Of a stretch of DNA of 64,000 bases, positions 44,224 to 53,558 are shown one piece after another. Within the stretch, counting starts at the first letter, position 1; every line of letters begins with the position of its first letter. The position numbers and the translations under genes are program-made. The stretch is from contig NZ_JRFU01000028.1 in the NCBI RefSeq assembly GCF_003122485.1, forward strand, positions 1 through 64,000, in the 5' to 3' direction. Origin of the DNA: Eubacterium ramulus (GTDB taxonomy: Bacteria > Bacillota > Clostridia > Lachnospirales > Lachnospiraceae). The notes under the pieces are model-generated. The model worked only from the letters and a program-made list of their open reading frames with translations. It did no database searches and was not told the origin of the DNA.

Positions 44224-44688
44224 TCATTTTTTTATAAATTCACGGATATCAACAATTGCATTTCTCGGACATTTCACCACACAGTTTCCACAGGATAAAC
44301 AGTCTGCTTCATATATTACCGCACAATTATCTTCAATCTGTATTGCCTCACTCGGGCAGCTTCTGTGGCACAGACCACAGCCGATGCAGCTCACATCACA
44401 GGCATTTCTCGCCGGTGCTCCCATATCACGATTGGAGCAGCGTACCAGAAACGGTTCTCCCACATTGTGCATGTGGATGATCTGCTGCGGACAGGCTTTT
44501 TCACACAACCGACAACCCACACAGTTGTCACGATCGATTTCTGCCACGCCCTGTGCATTGATGCTCACGGCATTTTTCCGACAGGCTTCCACACAGGCGC
44601 CACAGCCGATACATCCATATTGACAGTTGTGATTGTGTTCTCCGCCGTTACATGCCACATAAGCAAACTTCCGAATTCGTTTTTTCAT
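44224..44688 (-). CDS. Polyferredoxin with four 4Fe-4S motifs
   Basis: 154 residues from ATG 44686-44688 (a GTG two codons earlier overlaps the xdh stop and is the alternative). Four CxxCxxCxxxC-type motifs are spaced through the protein: CIGCGACVEACRKNAV, CVGCRLCEKACPQQI, CIGCGLCHRSCPSEAI and CLSCGNCVVKCPRNAIV, with an extra N-terminal Cys pair (NCQYGC). It resembles the RnfB/ferredoxin-type subunits found beside selenium-type xanthine dehydrogenases. It most likely carries electrons between Xdh and a flavin partner such as YgfK, because Xdh has no FAD domain. Confidence 0.9.
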   Translation of the reverse strand: MKKRIRKFAYVACNGGEHNHNCQYGCIGCGACVEACRKNAVSINAQGVAEIDRDNCVGCRLCEKACPQQIIHMHNVGEPFLVRCSNRDMGAPARNACDVSCIGCGLCHRSCPSEAIQIEDNCAVIYEADCLSCGNCVVKCPRNAIVDIREFIKK

Positions 44689-44690
44689 TG

Positions 44691-47267
44691 TCACTGCACC
44701 CCCTTTTTATACTGCTGGTCTGCAGCATAAGGTGTATCTGCAAGTGGAAGTCTGGTACGATACTTGCCATCATAACTGTAGTAAGCTGCCGCGATCGCCG
44801 GTGCGGTCGGAATGGAAGTGATCTCTCCGATACCGATGGCTCCGCATGCCACATTCAGTCCTGCTTTTTCTACAATGATACTTTCCACTTCCGGAATCTC
44901 ATTCGCCCGGAATAAACCAAGAGTTCCGTATTTGGATAACGGTTTACAGTCCTTAAGGTCGTAGCGCTCTCTTAGGGCATAGCCAAGAGACATGATCACG
45001 CCGCCCTCGATCTGACCTTCCACAGACAATGGATTTACCGCACGTCCCACATCGTGAGCTGCCACAACTTTTTCCACTCTTCCGTCTTTGTCTAGGACAC
45101 ATACCTGAGTCGCATAACCGTAAGCTACGTGAGATACCGGGTTTGGAACATCTGCGCCAAGTTTATCGGTTTTTGCCAGATATTCGCCGTAGAATTCTTC
45201 CCCTTCCAGCTCTGCAAGACTTTTGGTTTTTCTCGCTTCGTTATATAATTCACAGGCTCTGCGCATCGCCTCACCGGTAACCAACGTCTGTCTGGAGCCG
45301 GATGTGGTTCCGGAATCCGGTGCGTTGATGGTATTTGCCGCTTCATATACGATATCCTCACGGGTCAAATCCGTATTTTCGATCGTCATCTGTACCAGTA
45401 CCGTTCCAAGTCCCTGACCGATGCAGGAAGCACCAGATCGGATATGTGCTTTTCCATCCTTAATGGCAAGAATCGCTCTTCCAAAATCCGGAATACCAAC
45501 GCCGACACCGGCATTTTTCATGGCACAGGCAATACCTACATACTGATTGTTTTCAAATACATCTTTCACCGCTTCCAGTGTCTCCACCAGTCCGGTGGAT
45601 TCATCTACGATCTGTCCGTTTGGAAGTACCTGTCCCGGTCGGATCGCATTGCGATAACGGATCTCCCAGGCGCTAATGCCGATCTTCTCTGCCAGCTTCG
45701 TCAGCATCATTTCCATGCAGAAGCAGGTCTGGGTTACACCGAATCCACGGAAGGCGCCTCCCGGCGGATTGTTTGTATAATATGCTTTTCCATCGATTTC
45801 AAAGTTCTGATAGTTATACGGACCCGCCGCATGGGTACAGGCACGCTCCAGAACTGGTCCGCCTAAAGATGCATATGCTCCGGTATCTGCGATAACGGTA
45901 GCGGTTACGCCCTGAATAATGCCGTTCTCATCACATCCAACCGTAAATTTCATATCCATCGGATGCCGTTTCGGATGGATCAGGATGCTTTCCTGTCGCG
46001 TTAGTTTTACTTTGACCGGACGTTTCAGCAGATAAGCCGCCAGTGACGCATGATGCTGCACGGACATATCCTCTTTTCCGCCGAATCCGCCGCCCACCAG
46101 TTTGTTGACAACCCGGACTTTTTCGCTCGGAAGACCAAGCATTTCGGAACATTCGTGCTGAGTTGCGTAAGTTCCCTGATCTGTGGAATAGATCAGTACG
46201 CCGTCCTCATACGGCATGGCAATCGCACATTCCGGCTCCAGAAATGCATGTTCCGTCCAGGGAGTATGGAACTCCTCGGTATAGACATATTTTGCATTGG
46301 CAATGGCTTCCTTGGCGTTTCCTCTTGATACATGCTTGTGTGCCAACAGGTTTCCGCTTCCGTGTACCTGCGGCGCATCCTCTTTCATCGCCTCATACGG
46401 ACTGCTGACAAAGGGCAGCTCCTCGTATTCGACTTTCACCAGTTTTTTCGCTTTTTCCACCACATCCAGGTTCTCACCAACCACAAGTGCAATGGCATCT
46501 CCCAGATAATGGGTAATGGAGCCAACCGGAATCATCGTATCCCAGTCCTGAACCAGATGTCCGACTTTCACATCTCCCGGAATATCCGCAGCGGTAAAAA
46601 TATCTACGATACCCGGAACTGCTTTTGCTTTTTCTGTATCGATGGACAACACCCTTGCTCTCGGATATTTGGAACGGACCGCACTCGCGTGAAGCAGTCC
46701 TTCCACCTCCATGTCATCCACGTATTCTCCATATCCTAATGTCTTTTCCCTGGCATCCACACGATGCACGCGCTCGCCCAGTTTCCAGGTAAATTCTTTT
46801 TTCGGGATTCCCTTTCCTTCCCGTTTGATCTTTGCGGCTAATTCCACCGCATCCATGATTTTTTTATATCCGGTGCAGCGGCAGATGTTGTTGCGCAGCG
46901 CAAACGCGATCTCGTCTCTCGTCGGGTTTGGGTTCTTATCCAGAAGTCCCTTTGTACAAATGACCATTCCCGGAATACAGAATCCGCACTGCACGGCTCC
47001 TGCCTCTGCAAAAGCGTATGCATACAGTTCTTTTTCCTCATCCGAAAAGCCTTCCACGGTAAGGATCGATCTGCCATCCATCATGGACAGAGTCGGAATA
47101 CAGGCTTTCATCGCCACTCCGTCTACCAGCACATGACAGGTTCCGCAGGCTCCCTCACTGCAGCCATCCTTTACGGATTTGCACTTACAAACATCCCGCA
47201 GGAACGGCAGCAGCTTTCCATCGCCTTCCACCTGATATAATTCATTATTTACATAAAATTGATACAT
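44691..47267 (-). CDS. xdh: Selenium-type xanthine dehydrogenase (fused 2Fe-2S and molybdopterin subunits)
   Basis: 858 residues from ATG 47265-47267 with GGGGG upstream; the longer frame to 47357 has no such site. Residues 1-75: plant-type 2Fe-2S domain (CKSVKDGCSEGACGTC). About 80-150: second 2Fe-2S domain (CGFCIPGMVICTKGLL, NNICRCTGYKKIM). About 160-858: molybdopterin domains (GERVHRVDAREKTLGYGEYV; GGGFGGKEDMSVQHHASLA; GGAFRGFGVTQTC), with the base catalyst probably Glu in GAIGIGEITSIPTAPA. There is no FAD domain. This is the plan of the TIGR03311/E. coli XdhD group, which uses labile selenium at Mo rather than selenocysteine. It hydroxylates hypoxanthine/xanthine or reduces urate. Confidence 0.9.
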   Translation of the reverse strand: MYQFYVNNELYQVEGDGKLLPFLRDVCKCKSVKDGCSEGACGTCHVLVDGVAMKACIPTLSMMDGRSILTVEGFSDEEKELYAYAFAEAGAVQCGFCIPGMVICTKGLLDKNPNPTRDEIAFALRNNICRCTGYKKIMDAVELAAKIKREGKGIPKKEFTWKLGERVHRVDAREKTLGYGEYVDDMEVEGLLHASAVRSKYPRARVLSIDTEKAKAVPGIVDIFTAADIPGDVKVGHLVQDWDTMIPVGSITHYLGDAIALVVGENLDVVEKAKKLVKVEYEELPFVSSPYEAMKEDAPQVHGSGNLLAHKHVSRGNAKEAIANAKYVYTEEFHTPWTEHAFLEPECAIAMPYEDGVLIYSTDQGTYATQHECSEMLGLPSEKVRVVNKLVGGGFGGKEDMSVQHHASLAAYLLKRPVKVKLTRQESILIHPKRHPMDMKFTVGCDENGIIQGVTATVIADTGAYASLGGPVLERACTHAAGPYNYQNFEIDGKAYYTNNPPGGAFRGFGVTQTCFCMEMMLTKLAEKIGISAWEIRYRNAIRPGQVLPNGQIVDESTGLVETLEAVKDVFENNQYVGIACAMKNAGVGVGIPDFGRAILAIKDGKAHIRSGASCIGQGLGTVLVQMTIENTDLTREDIVYEAANTINAPDSGTTSGSRQTLVTGEAMRRACELYNEARKTKSLAELEGEEFYGEYLAKTDKLGADVPNPVSHVAYGYATQVCVLDKDGRVEKVVAAHDVGRAVNPLSVEGQIEGGVIMSLGYALRERYDLKDCKPLSKYGTLGLFRANEIPEVESIIVEKAGLNVACGAIGIGEITSIPTAPAIAAAYYSYDGKYRTRLPLADTPYAADQQYKKGVQ

Positions 47268-47319
47268 CGAAATGCCCCCATTCTGATGCAGATGGATAAA
47301 AAATCCAGAATGCCTTTCG
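47268..47319 (-). promoter_or_regulatory. Stem-loop spanning the xdh ribosome binding site
   Basis: Read on the minus strand, CGAAA (47319-47315) pairs with TTTCG (47272-47268) and CATTCTG (47312-47306) with CAGAATG (47285-47279); GGAT/ATCC closes the tip. The GGGGG ribosome binding site falls in the bulge between the two 3' arms, and the ATG follows immediately. An alternative AATGC-GAAAG-GCATT hairpin further 5' would exclude the CGAAA arm. A translational switch is possible but unproven. Confidence 0.45.
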
Positions 47320-47401
47320 CATTTGCTCTGCATACTGACATACACTTGATGCTCCAATATTTGCTTTTACCTGATTCATTTATGTTTCATTTTGTCTGGA
47401 T

Positions 47402-47421
47402 TTGATTAAATATTCGACCAA
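47402..47421. promoter_or_regulatory. Palindromic operator candidate (TetR-type), site 1
   Basis: TTGATTAAATATTCGACCAA, a near-palindrome with core ATTAA-ATAT-TCGAC, 134 bp upstream of the xdh start. It matches site 2 at 14 or more of 20 positions, and the direct-repeat similarity continues into flanking AAAC-GGAATGA. Confidence 0.6.
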
Positions 47422-47538
47422 ACCGGAATGACCAGTTATCCTTAGATTTGTGTCAGATAAGGTATACGAACAGAACCGGCATTTTCATCCGGCGTTTTCG
47501 TGATTGTGATATATAAAACCCACCACATTCCGCGTACT

Positions 47539-47558
47539 TTGACTGAATATTCAATCAA
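47539..47558. promoter_or_regulatory. Palindromic operator candidate (TetR-type), site 2
   Basis: TTGACTGAATATTCAATCAA is a 20-bp palindrome with one mismatched pair. It lies between the tetR stop (47650) and xdh, the natural place for control of the xdh arm by that repressor. The rest of the 382-bp gap holds no gene. Confidence 0.65.
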
Positions 47559-47649
47559 ACAGAATGATACATTACATCTTTGCTTTTCCCCATAGCAAAG
47601 TTTCAGTAAAATCCATTGGAAATCAAACCTCTGTCAGTAGACAGACCTG

Positions 47650-48264
47650 TTACCCTTCTTTTTTCTCCATCGCAATTCTGATCTGGCGAAGCACCATGTC
47701 TTCTGCATATGCAAAATAGCTGTCTGCGTCAAAACCTTTTCCATCTACCAGCACCTGGATCGAAGCCCCCTCAAGCAACGATACTGCCATATACGGAATC
47801 AGTTCCTTGTCTGTCTCCTCCATATTCGGGCAAAAAAGAATGATGATCGCCCGGATATTATCTCTCCAAACTGCATACGCTTCCTGAAAACGTGCTCTGA
47901 TGTCTGCATCGATCCTTGTCTGAACAAGGAAATCAAGTTCTGCAAAATCATACTCTTTTTTCTTGGTCAGCAGAGTTTTTTTCTGCTGGAAGAAAATGTG
48001 TAACTGATCTTCCAGTGTATCTTTACTTGATTTCTTGCTTACCTGCTGCATATCGTAGCATTCTTCTAAGATCCATTCCTGCAGTCTCTTTAACAGATCC
48101 TGCTTTGTTTTATAATAATAGTGAACATTTGACTGCACCATATCTGCCTTGTCTGCGATCAGATGCATTCTCGTTCCACTGATTGTGACATCATTTACAA
48201 CTTTCAGTGCCGCATTCAGAATTCTTTCTTCTGTTTCTGTAACATGTAACGTTTCTGTTTTCAA
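47650..48264 (-). CDS. TetR family regulator of the purine cluster (candidate)
   Basis: 204 residues. Start is TTG 48262-48264 behind AGGAGG; no ATG fits. HTH: ERILNAALKVVNDVTISGTRMHLIADKADMVQSNVHYYYKTKQDLL, whose YYYK-T-KQDLL end is typical of TetR. The C-terminal domain (60-204) is a helical ligand pocket of unknown specificity. It lies between ridA and xdh in the same orientation. Palindromes of the form TTGATTGAATATTCAATCAA flank its downstream gene and recur elsewhere in the cluster, so a purine or pathway intermediate may be the inducer. Confidence 0.87.
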   Translation of the reverse strand: MKTETLHVTETEERILNAALKVVNDVTISGTRMHLIADKADMVQSNVHYYYKTKQDLLKRLQEWILEECYDMQQVSKKSSKDTLEDQLHIFFQQKKTLLTKKKEYDFAELDFLVQTRIDADIRARFQEAYAVWRDNIRAIIILFCPNMEETDKELIPYMAVSLLEGASIQVLVDGKGFDADSYFAYAEDMVLRQIRIAMEKKEG

Positions 48265-48396
48265 GTCCTTGCCTCCTGCCCATAAGATTCATTAGCACTA
48301 GGATTCTATTGTATTTTCTCTTACAGGCAGTGTCAAGAATTTAGCTAAAAATTTTTTAGAGTTAACCTATCGGTCTTGTATACAATCCTGTATTTC

Positions 48397-48774
48397 TTAT
48401 TTTTCTACAGCAACTGCTTCAATCTCTACCAGACCTGCTTTCGGAAGGTTTGCAACCTCTACGCAGGAGCGGGCCGGTACTTCGTTTGCAAAATATTTTG
48501 CATAGATCTCATTTACTTTACCGAAATCAGCAATGTCTGCTAAGAAGATAGTTGTTTTTACAACATGATCAAAATCAGATCCTGTACCTTCCAGAATAGT
48601 TTTCAGATTCTCAAGACTCTGTACAGTCTGTGCCTCGATGCCTTCCGGAAGGGTACCATCTGCCGGGTTTAAACCTAACTGTCCGGAAATAAAGATCATG
48701 TTTCCTGTTTTTACTGCGTGTACATATGGACCTACTGCTGCCGGTGCTCCGTTTACGTTGATTGACTGTTTCAT
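48397..48774 (-). CDS. ridA: RidA/YjgF imine deaminase
   Basis: 125 residues, full-length RidA: AVGPYVHAVKTGNMIFISGQLGLNP at 11-35, TIFLADIADFGKVNEIYAKYF, and the signature ARSCVEVANLPKAGLVEIEAVAV, whose Arg contacts the carboxylate of enamine/imine intermediates. RidA speeds hydrolysis of 2-aminoacrylate, the unstable product released by PLP ammonia-lyases. The cluster encodes such an enzyme (diaminopropionate ammonia-lyase, 55869-57083), so RidA likely protects against its intermediate. GAAGGAAA precedes the ATG. Confidence 0.95.
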   Translation of the reverse strand: MKQSINVNGAPAAVGPYVHAVKTGNMIFISGQLGLNPADGTLPEGIEAQTVQSLENLKTILEGTGSDFDHVVKTTIFLADIADFGKVNEIYAKYFANEVPARSCVEVANLPKAGLVEIEAVAVEK

Positions 48775-48965
48775 AATAATTTCCTTCTTTCTTTTATTCT
48801 TTTTAAACTGTCATAATAACAATTTAGATTCTATTATAATGCAGTACCTCACTGCTTTACAAGCAATCCTGTAAATACACATTCGTATATACATTCTATT
48901 TGCTATCATTCCTATGTAATATTTGAAAACAATATTTAAAAATCTGTTTCCATTCTACTCATATG

Positions 48966-50339
48966 CTATAACTGCCGTGCAGTTCTGTGGATGTATTTTC
49001 CTTTTAATTCGGTATGTACTTTTCCGTACTCTGCCACCGGACAGCCTCTTAAAAATACCTGTGCTGCCATTCCGGTTCCCGAAATTCCTTCATATGGCGT
49101 GTTGTCCACGTTCTGAACCTGTGTCTTGGCTGAGATTGTCCATGCCTTATCCGGATCCCAGATCACCAGATCTGCATCGCTGCCCGGAAGAATGGCTCCT
49201 TTTTGCGGATACATGCCAAAAAGTTTTGCCGGACGCTCCGCCAGAAGCTGGCACATGCGCTCAATGGAAGTTCTTCCTTCCACCACTCCATACTGATAAA
49301 ACAGCATCGGTCGCTGTTCAGTTCCCGGAATACCTCCCGGAATTCTGGTAAAATCATCCTTGCCTCTTGTTTTCTGACCACCCATGTTGAAACTGCAGTG
49401 GTCAGTGCCAAGCATATCAACTTCGTCCTTTTCAACTGCCTCCCAGAGTGCCTCCCGGTCTTCTTTTTTTCGAAGGGGCGGTGCACATACATAGGCTGCG
49501 CCTGCAAATCCCGGACGATTATATTCTTTCTCATCCAGAATCAGATACTGTGGACAGGTCTCCACAAATACCTGCTGACCTTCTTTTCTGGCTCTCTGGA
49601 CCACTTTCAGTCCCTGCTTTGAACTTAAATGCACGATATTCACCGGTGTGCCTGCCAGCTTTGCAATGGTCAGAAGCCGGTTAATGGCCTCTGCTTCCGC
49701 CTCCGCCGGACGGCTCTTCGGATGCAGGCGTACACTGTTGCGTTCCTCGGATTTGAGTTTTTCCGTTACCGCCTTGATGATGTCACCGTTTTCACAATGA
49801 ACACCGACGATACCGTGTTCTTCCTCGATGGCTGATAAAATCTCGAATAACTCTTTGTCATTCACTTTGAGATTATCATATGCCATATATAATTTATAAG
49901 AAGTAACACCCTGACGGGTCATTTCTTTGATTTCCTTTTTTGACTCGTCGTTCCAGTCTGTGATTGACATATGAAAACCGTAATCACAGGAACTTTTTCC
50001 GTCTGCCATCTTGTGCCAGACATCCAGCGCTTCGGTTAAGGTCTGCCCTTTTTCCTGCGTGGTAAAATCAAGGATCGATGTGGTTCCTCCTGCTATCGCA
50101 GCTTTTGTTCCTGTATAAAAATCATCTGCGGTATGAAAATCTCCCGCATCCAGATCGAAATGTGTATGGGTATCGATGAATCCGGGAAATATATATTTCC
50201 CGGACGCATCGATGACCGTCATGCCCGGCGCATCAATGGTTTTTGCCACCTGGGTTATTTTCTCACCTTCTACCAGTACATCGGCTGTGTAACTGCCGTT
50301 TGCGTAAACAACGGTACCGTTTTTGATTAAATATCCCAT
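48966..50339 (-). CDS. hyuA: Dihydropyrimidinase/hydantoinase family cyclic amidohydrolase
   Basis: 457 residues. Amidohydrolase TIM barrel with DTHTHFD (His58, His60), carboxylated Lys149 in TSYKLYMAYDN, GVHCENGD, NIVHLSSKQG and LGTDHCSFN for the binuclear metal site. Family members open cyclic amide rings such as hydantoin and dihydropyrimidines. In purine-degrading gut bacteria the gene is found with ssnA, ygfK, ygeX/Y/W and xdh, and is believed to open a purine-derived ring. AAGGAG lies close before the ATG. The exact ring opened is not established from sequence. Confidence 0.9.
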   Translation of the reverse strand: MGYLIKNGTVVYANGSYTADVLVEGEKITQVAKTIDAPGMTVIDASGKYIFPGFIDTHTHFDLDAGDFHTADDFYTGTKAAIAGGTTSILDFTTQEKGQTLTEALDVWHKMADGKSSCDYGFHMSITDWNDESKKEIKEMTRQGVTSYKLYMAYDNLKVNDKELFEILSAIEEEHGIVGVHCENGDIIKAVTEKLKSEERNSVRLHPKSRPAEAEAEAINRLLTIAKLAGTPVNIVHLSSKQGLKVVQRARKEGQQVFVETCPQYLILDEKEYNRPGFAGAAYVCAPPLRKKEDREALWEAVEKDEVDMLGTDHCSFNMGGQKTRGKDDFTRIPGGIPGTEQRPMLFYQYGVVEGRTSIERMCQLLAERPAKLFGMYPQKGAILPGSDADLVIWDPDKAWTISAKTQVQNVDNTPYEGISGTGMAAQVFLRGCPVAEYGKVHTELKGKYIHRTARQL

Positions 50340-50415
50340 TATGAACTCCTTATCTGAAATGCTGTTTCATGCAAGCATGATTCACATTTCTCCATTCAGA
50401 CTGATTTCTGATCTA

Positions 50416-53406
50416 TTACAGATACAGATAATCATAATCTGCATCGATTGTCAGAATCACCTGTTTTAATCCATCGTATAAGGTACAGTCAGCATCTTTC
50501 AGGTTGTAATCCTTCACGAAACCTGCCAGTCTTACTTTAACTGTCATGTTCTCTCTGTTCAGAACCACATAACCGTCATTTTTGCTGTTTTCAAAATCTG
50601 CTTCATTTGCAAATAATGTAAATTTCGCCTGATATGGTGCACTGCTGTACGGGCAGAAGCTCTTGCAGTTGCCGCACTCGTTACACATGTAATCCACATG
50701 GACGATGGCTGGCATTTTCTGTCCCGGTACTGCGATTGTTACATTTGCACGGTTCGGACATACGTCTACGCAGTTCTCACAAATGTGATTACATTCCAGA
50801 CATCTCTCTTCTTCCGCTTTTCCTTCTGCGGAATGAACCAGAATGCCTTTCTTTTCTGCTGCACGGGCTACATCTGTATCGTATACATACTCAGATTTTG
50901 CTGCCTCGCCAAGAATGTGGCTTGCGGCTTTCTGTGCATCACGGATTGCTAAAACAATGGTTGCTGCTCCGCCTGCACCATCACCGATGGCGTATACACC
51001 CGTTTTGCTTGTCTCCATGGTTTCAGCATCGAGAACCGGCTGTCCTTTCTCGTTGACATTGATGCCGTTTGCTTCATACAGTGCACTGTCTACACGCTCT
51101 CCCAGAGATGCGATAATCGTGTCCGCCGGGATCTGAACTTCTTCCTCTGTCTCCACCGGTTTCTGTCTGCCGCTGGCATCCATCTCACCAAGAACTACTT
51201 TCTTGCAGGTCAGAACGCCGTCTTTCTGTGTCTTCGGTGCCAACAGTTCTTTCATAACAACGCCGTCTTCTAATGCTTCTAATAATTCATCCTCATCGGC
51301 TGGCATGTAACGTTTGGTTCTGCGGTATACCACAGTAACGTCTTCCACGCCTTCAATTCTGCCCGCCATACGTGCCGCATCCATCGCTGTGTTACCAGCT
51401 CCGATGACAACGACATGTCTGCCAAGGTTCTGTGCCTTCGGATCTTCTTTTGCTGCCTCAAGGAAGTCTACCGCATTCAGTTCTTTCTCGGTATCTACAC
51501 CGATGGACATACCTTTGTGTGCACCGATAGCAAGAACGATGGTATCAAAACCTTCCTCTTTCAGACTTTCAATATTTTCAATATTTCTGTTATTTACAAA
51601 TTTTGCTCCGTATGCTTTTGCAATCTCCACATCTTTTGCGATTACTTCGTTATCAATACGGAAGGACGGGATCACGTTGCGAACCGTTCCGCCAAAATGC
51701 TCTTTTTTGTCAAATACGGTAACGTCTGCTCCACCTTTTGCAAGGAATGCGGAACAGGCAATACCAGCCGGGCCGCCACCTACGATGGCAACTTTCTTGC
51801 CGCTGTTTCCTTCTGCTTTCAGCCCACCCAGAACACTGTCATATCCGCCTTTTGCTGCCTGCAGTTTGGTACCGCGGATCGCAACCGGCTCTTCATAGAA
51901 GTTTCTGGTACATTTGCTCATACATCTGTGGTTACACAGGATACCTGTCATAAACGGAAGCGGGTTTTTATCAAGAATAACCTCTAATGCTTCCTGCATT
52001 TTTCCTTCACCGGCAAGTTTTACATATGCCGGAATATCCTGATGGATCGGACATCCTTCCATACATGGTGCTGTGAAGCAGTCCAGTAACGGAACTTCTT
52101 TGTCCATCTTGCGGCTCGGTAACGGTTTTACCGGTTTTACATGATGCGGATCATGTTTGATCTCCTCGATCAGAGCTGCCAGTCCGTCTACATCTACACC
52201 TTCAAACGGTTTGAATTCCATTGCATTCAGTTTGTCTGCAAGCTGGATGCCACGGTTGTATCCGCCTGGTTTTAATAAAGTTGTAGCTACTGTGATCGGC
52301 CAAATGCCAAGTCCGAAGATCTTGTCAATGTTAAATGCATCGGCTCCGCCGGAGTAAGAAATTCTTAATTTTCCGTCAAACGCTTTACTGAGCTTATGCG
52401 CTACGCTTAAGGACAAAGCACATAAGGATTTTCCGGACATGTACATCTCTTCGCTTGGAAGCTCGTTTCTGGTCACATCTACCGGGAAGGTATTGGTGAT
52501 TTTTACACCGAAGGCAAGTCCTTTGCTGTCTGCCAGTGCCTGCAGTCTGGTCAGCATCGGTACAGCATCCTCAAACTGAAGATCATCTTTAAAATGGAAA
52601 TCACCGAATGCCACGTAATCATATCCCATATCGTCCATGATCTTGCGGGCTTCTTCGTATCCCAACAGCGTCGGATTACATTTTACAAATGTATTTAATC
52701 CTTTTTCTGTCAGCAGATAAGAAGCAATGCTCTCAATCTCCTCTGGTGGACATCCGTGCAGAGTGGATACTGTTACAGATTTGCAGATATCAGATGGAAT
52801 TGCCTCGATATCAGCATCTGTCAGTTTACTGAAGCTGTCTTTGTTGTCTTTCAGCCACTGGATGCACTCCTGAAATACCGGATTGTCTTTGGATTCGATC
52901 ATATTATTTAAAAATGTATCGATTTTTTCTGATTTGATGCCCTGCAGATCATATCCAACACTGATGTTGAAAATAAATCCGTCTGTTGCACCAAGTCCCC
53001 ACTCTTTGGAGAGTGCTTTTAATGCAACCCATGCTTTGACATACTCTGCGTAAGCCTGCGGTACATACAGCTCTGTAGACCACTCGCAGTTGTAGCATTC
53101 ATCGTCTGCAAGAATACACGGTTTGCTTACCGGAAGATCCTCGCCGTCTAAGATCTGTACTGTTTTTAACTCAAAGAAACGGCTGCCTGCCAGATATGCT
53201 GCTATGATATTCTGTGCAAGCTGTGTGTTTGGTCCTGCCGCCGGTCCGTACGGTGTCTCAATCTTCTCTCCGAAAATAGAAAGACATTTCGCCGGATCTG
53301 CTTTATACTCTTTGCGAACGCCAAATACGGTCTGCCGCTTTGCGCGCTCTGTCATCGCCCAGTTCATCAGATTCCCGAAAGGAATCGGTGTCATTCTGTC
53401 GCCCAT
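50416..53406 (-). CDS. ygfK: YgfK-like iron-sulfur flavoprotein (so-called selenate reductase subunit)
   Basis: 996 residues, three parts. About 1-410: dihydroorotate dehydrogenase-like flavin barrel (VSTLHGCPPEEIESIA, YVAFGDFHFKD, LRISYSGGADAFNIDKIF). About 440-860: GltD-like domain with Cys motifs (CMEGCPIHQDIPAYV; CNHRCMSKCTRNF), FAD site VAIVGGGPAGIACSAF and NAD(P) site VVVIGAGNTAMDAARMAG. About 870-930: two 4Fe-4S motifs (CLECNHICENCVDVCP; CNECGNCKSFCP). It looks like an NAD(P)H-ferredoxin-flavin relay related to dihydropyrimidine dehydrogenase. It may reduce a pyrimidine-like or xanthine-derived intermediate or connect Xdh electrons to NAD(P). The selenate label is historic. Confidence 0.9.
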   Translation of the reverse strand: MGDRMTPIPFGNLMNWAMTERAKRQTVFGVRKEYKADPAKCLSIFGEKIETPYGPAAGPNTQLAQNIIAAYLAGSRFFELKTVQILDGEDLPVSKPCILADDECYNCEWSTELYVPQAYAEYVKAWVALKALSKEWGLGATDGFIFNISVGYDLQGIKSEKIDTFLNNMIESKDNPVFQECIQWLKDNKDSFSKLTDADIEAIPSDICKSVTVSTLHGCPPEEIESIASYLLTEKGLNTFVKCNPTLLGYEEARKIMDDMGYDYVAFGDFHFKDDLQFEDAVPMLTRLQALADSKGLAFGVKITNTFPVDVTRNELPSEEMYMSGKSLCALSLSVAHKLSKAFDGKLRISYSGGADAFNIDKIFGLGIWPITVATTLLKPGGYNRGIQLADKLNAMEFKPFEGVDVDGLAALIEEIKHDPHHVKPVKPLPSRKMDKEVPLLDCFTAPCMEGCPIHQDIPAYVKLAGEGKMQEALEVILDKNPLPFMTGILCNHRCMSKCTRNFYEEPVAIRGTKLQAAKGGYDSVLGGLKAEGNSGKKVAIVGGGPAGIACSAFLAKGGADVTVFDKKEHFGGTVRNVIPSFRIDNEVIAKDVEIAKAYGAKFVNNRNIENIESLKEEGFDTIVLAIGAHKGMSIGVDTEKELNAVDFLEAAKEDPKAQNLGRHVVVIGAGNTAMDAARMAGRIEGVEDVTVVYRRTKRYMPADEDELLEALEDGVVMKELLAPKTQKDGVLTCKKVVLGEMDASGRQKPVETEEEVQIPADTIIASLGERVDSALYEANGINVNEKGQPVLDAETMETSKTGVYAIGDGAGGAATIVLAIRDAQKAASHILGEAAKSEYVYDTDVARAAEKKGILVHSAEGKAEEERCLECNHICENCVDVCPNRANVTIAVPGQKMPAIVHVDYMCNECGNCKSFCPYSSAPYQAKFTLFANEADFENSKNDGYVVLNRENMTVKVRLAGFVKDYNLKDADCTLYDGLKQVILTIDADYDYLYL

Positions 53407-53558
53407 TGTAATTAACCTCTCTTCGTCATGATAATTGTTTTATAAATTCAACTTATCCCGTCCTAAATATTTATTACATCATCTAATAGATATGTTTTTC
53501 TGTAATCCCAACAGTTCCTCTACATTCAAAACCATACTGTCGGGAACCCACAATAAAA

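Noticed and set aside
44691-47267. Selenocysteine in the selenium-type xanthine dehydrogenase.
   Set aside because: The frame has no internal TGA; this enzyme type is known to carry labile, non-selenocysteine selenium.
41000-47400. Purine (guanine-type) or other known riboswitch upstream of the permeases and xdh.
   Set aside because: The conserved guanine aptamer core and loop sequences were not found on either strand; only the MITE-like fold and the xdh hairpin are present.
50361-50385. TCATGCAAGCATGA near the hyuA-ygfK gap, shared with the inside of the MITE-like element.
   Set aside because: The shared part is a short self-complementary sequence and the flanks do not match, so common origin is not supported.
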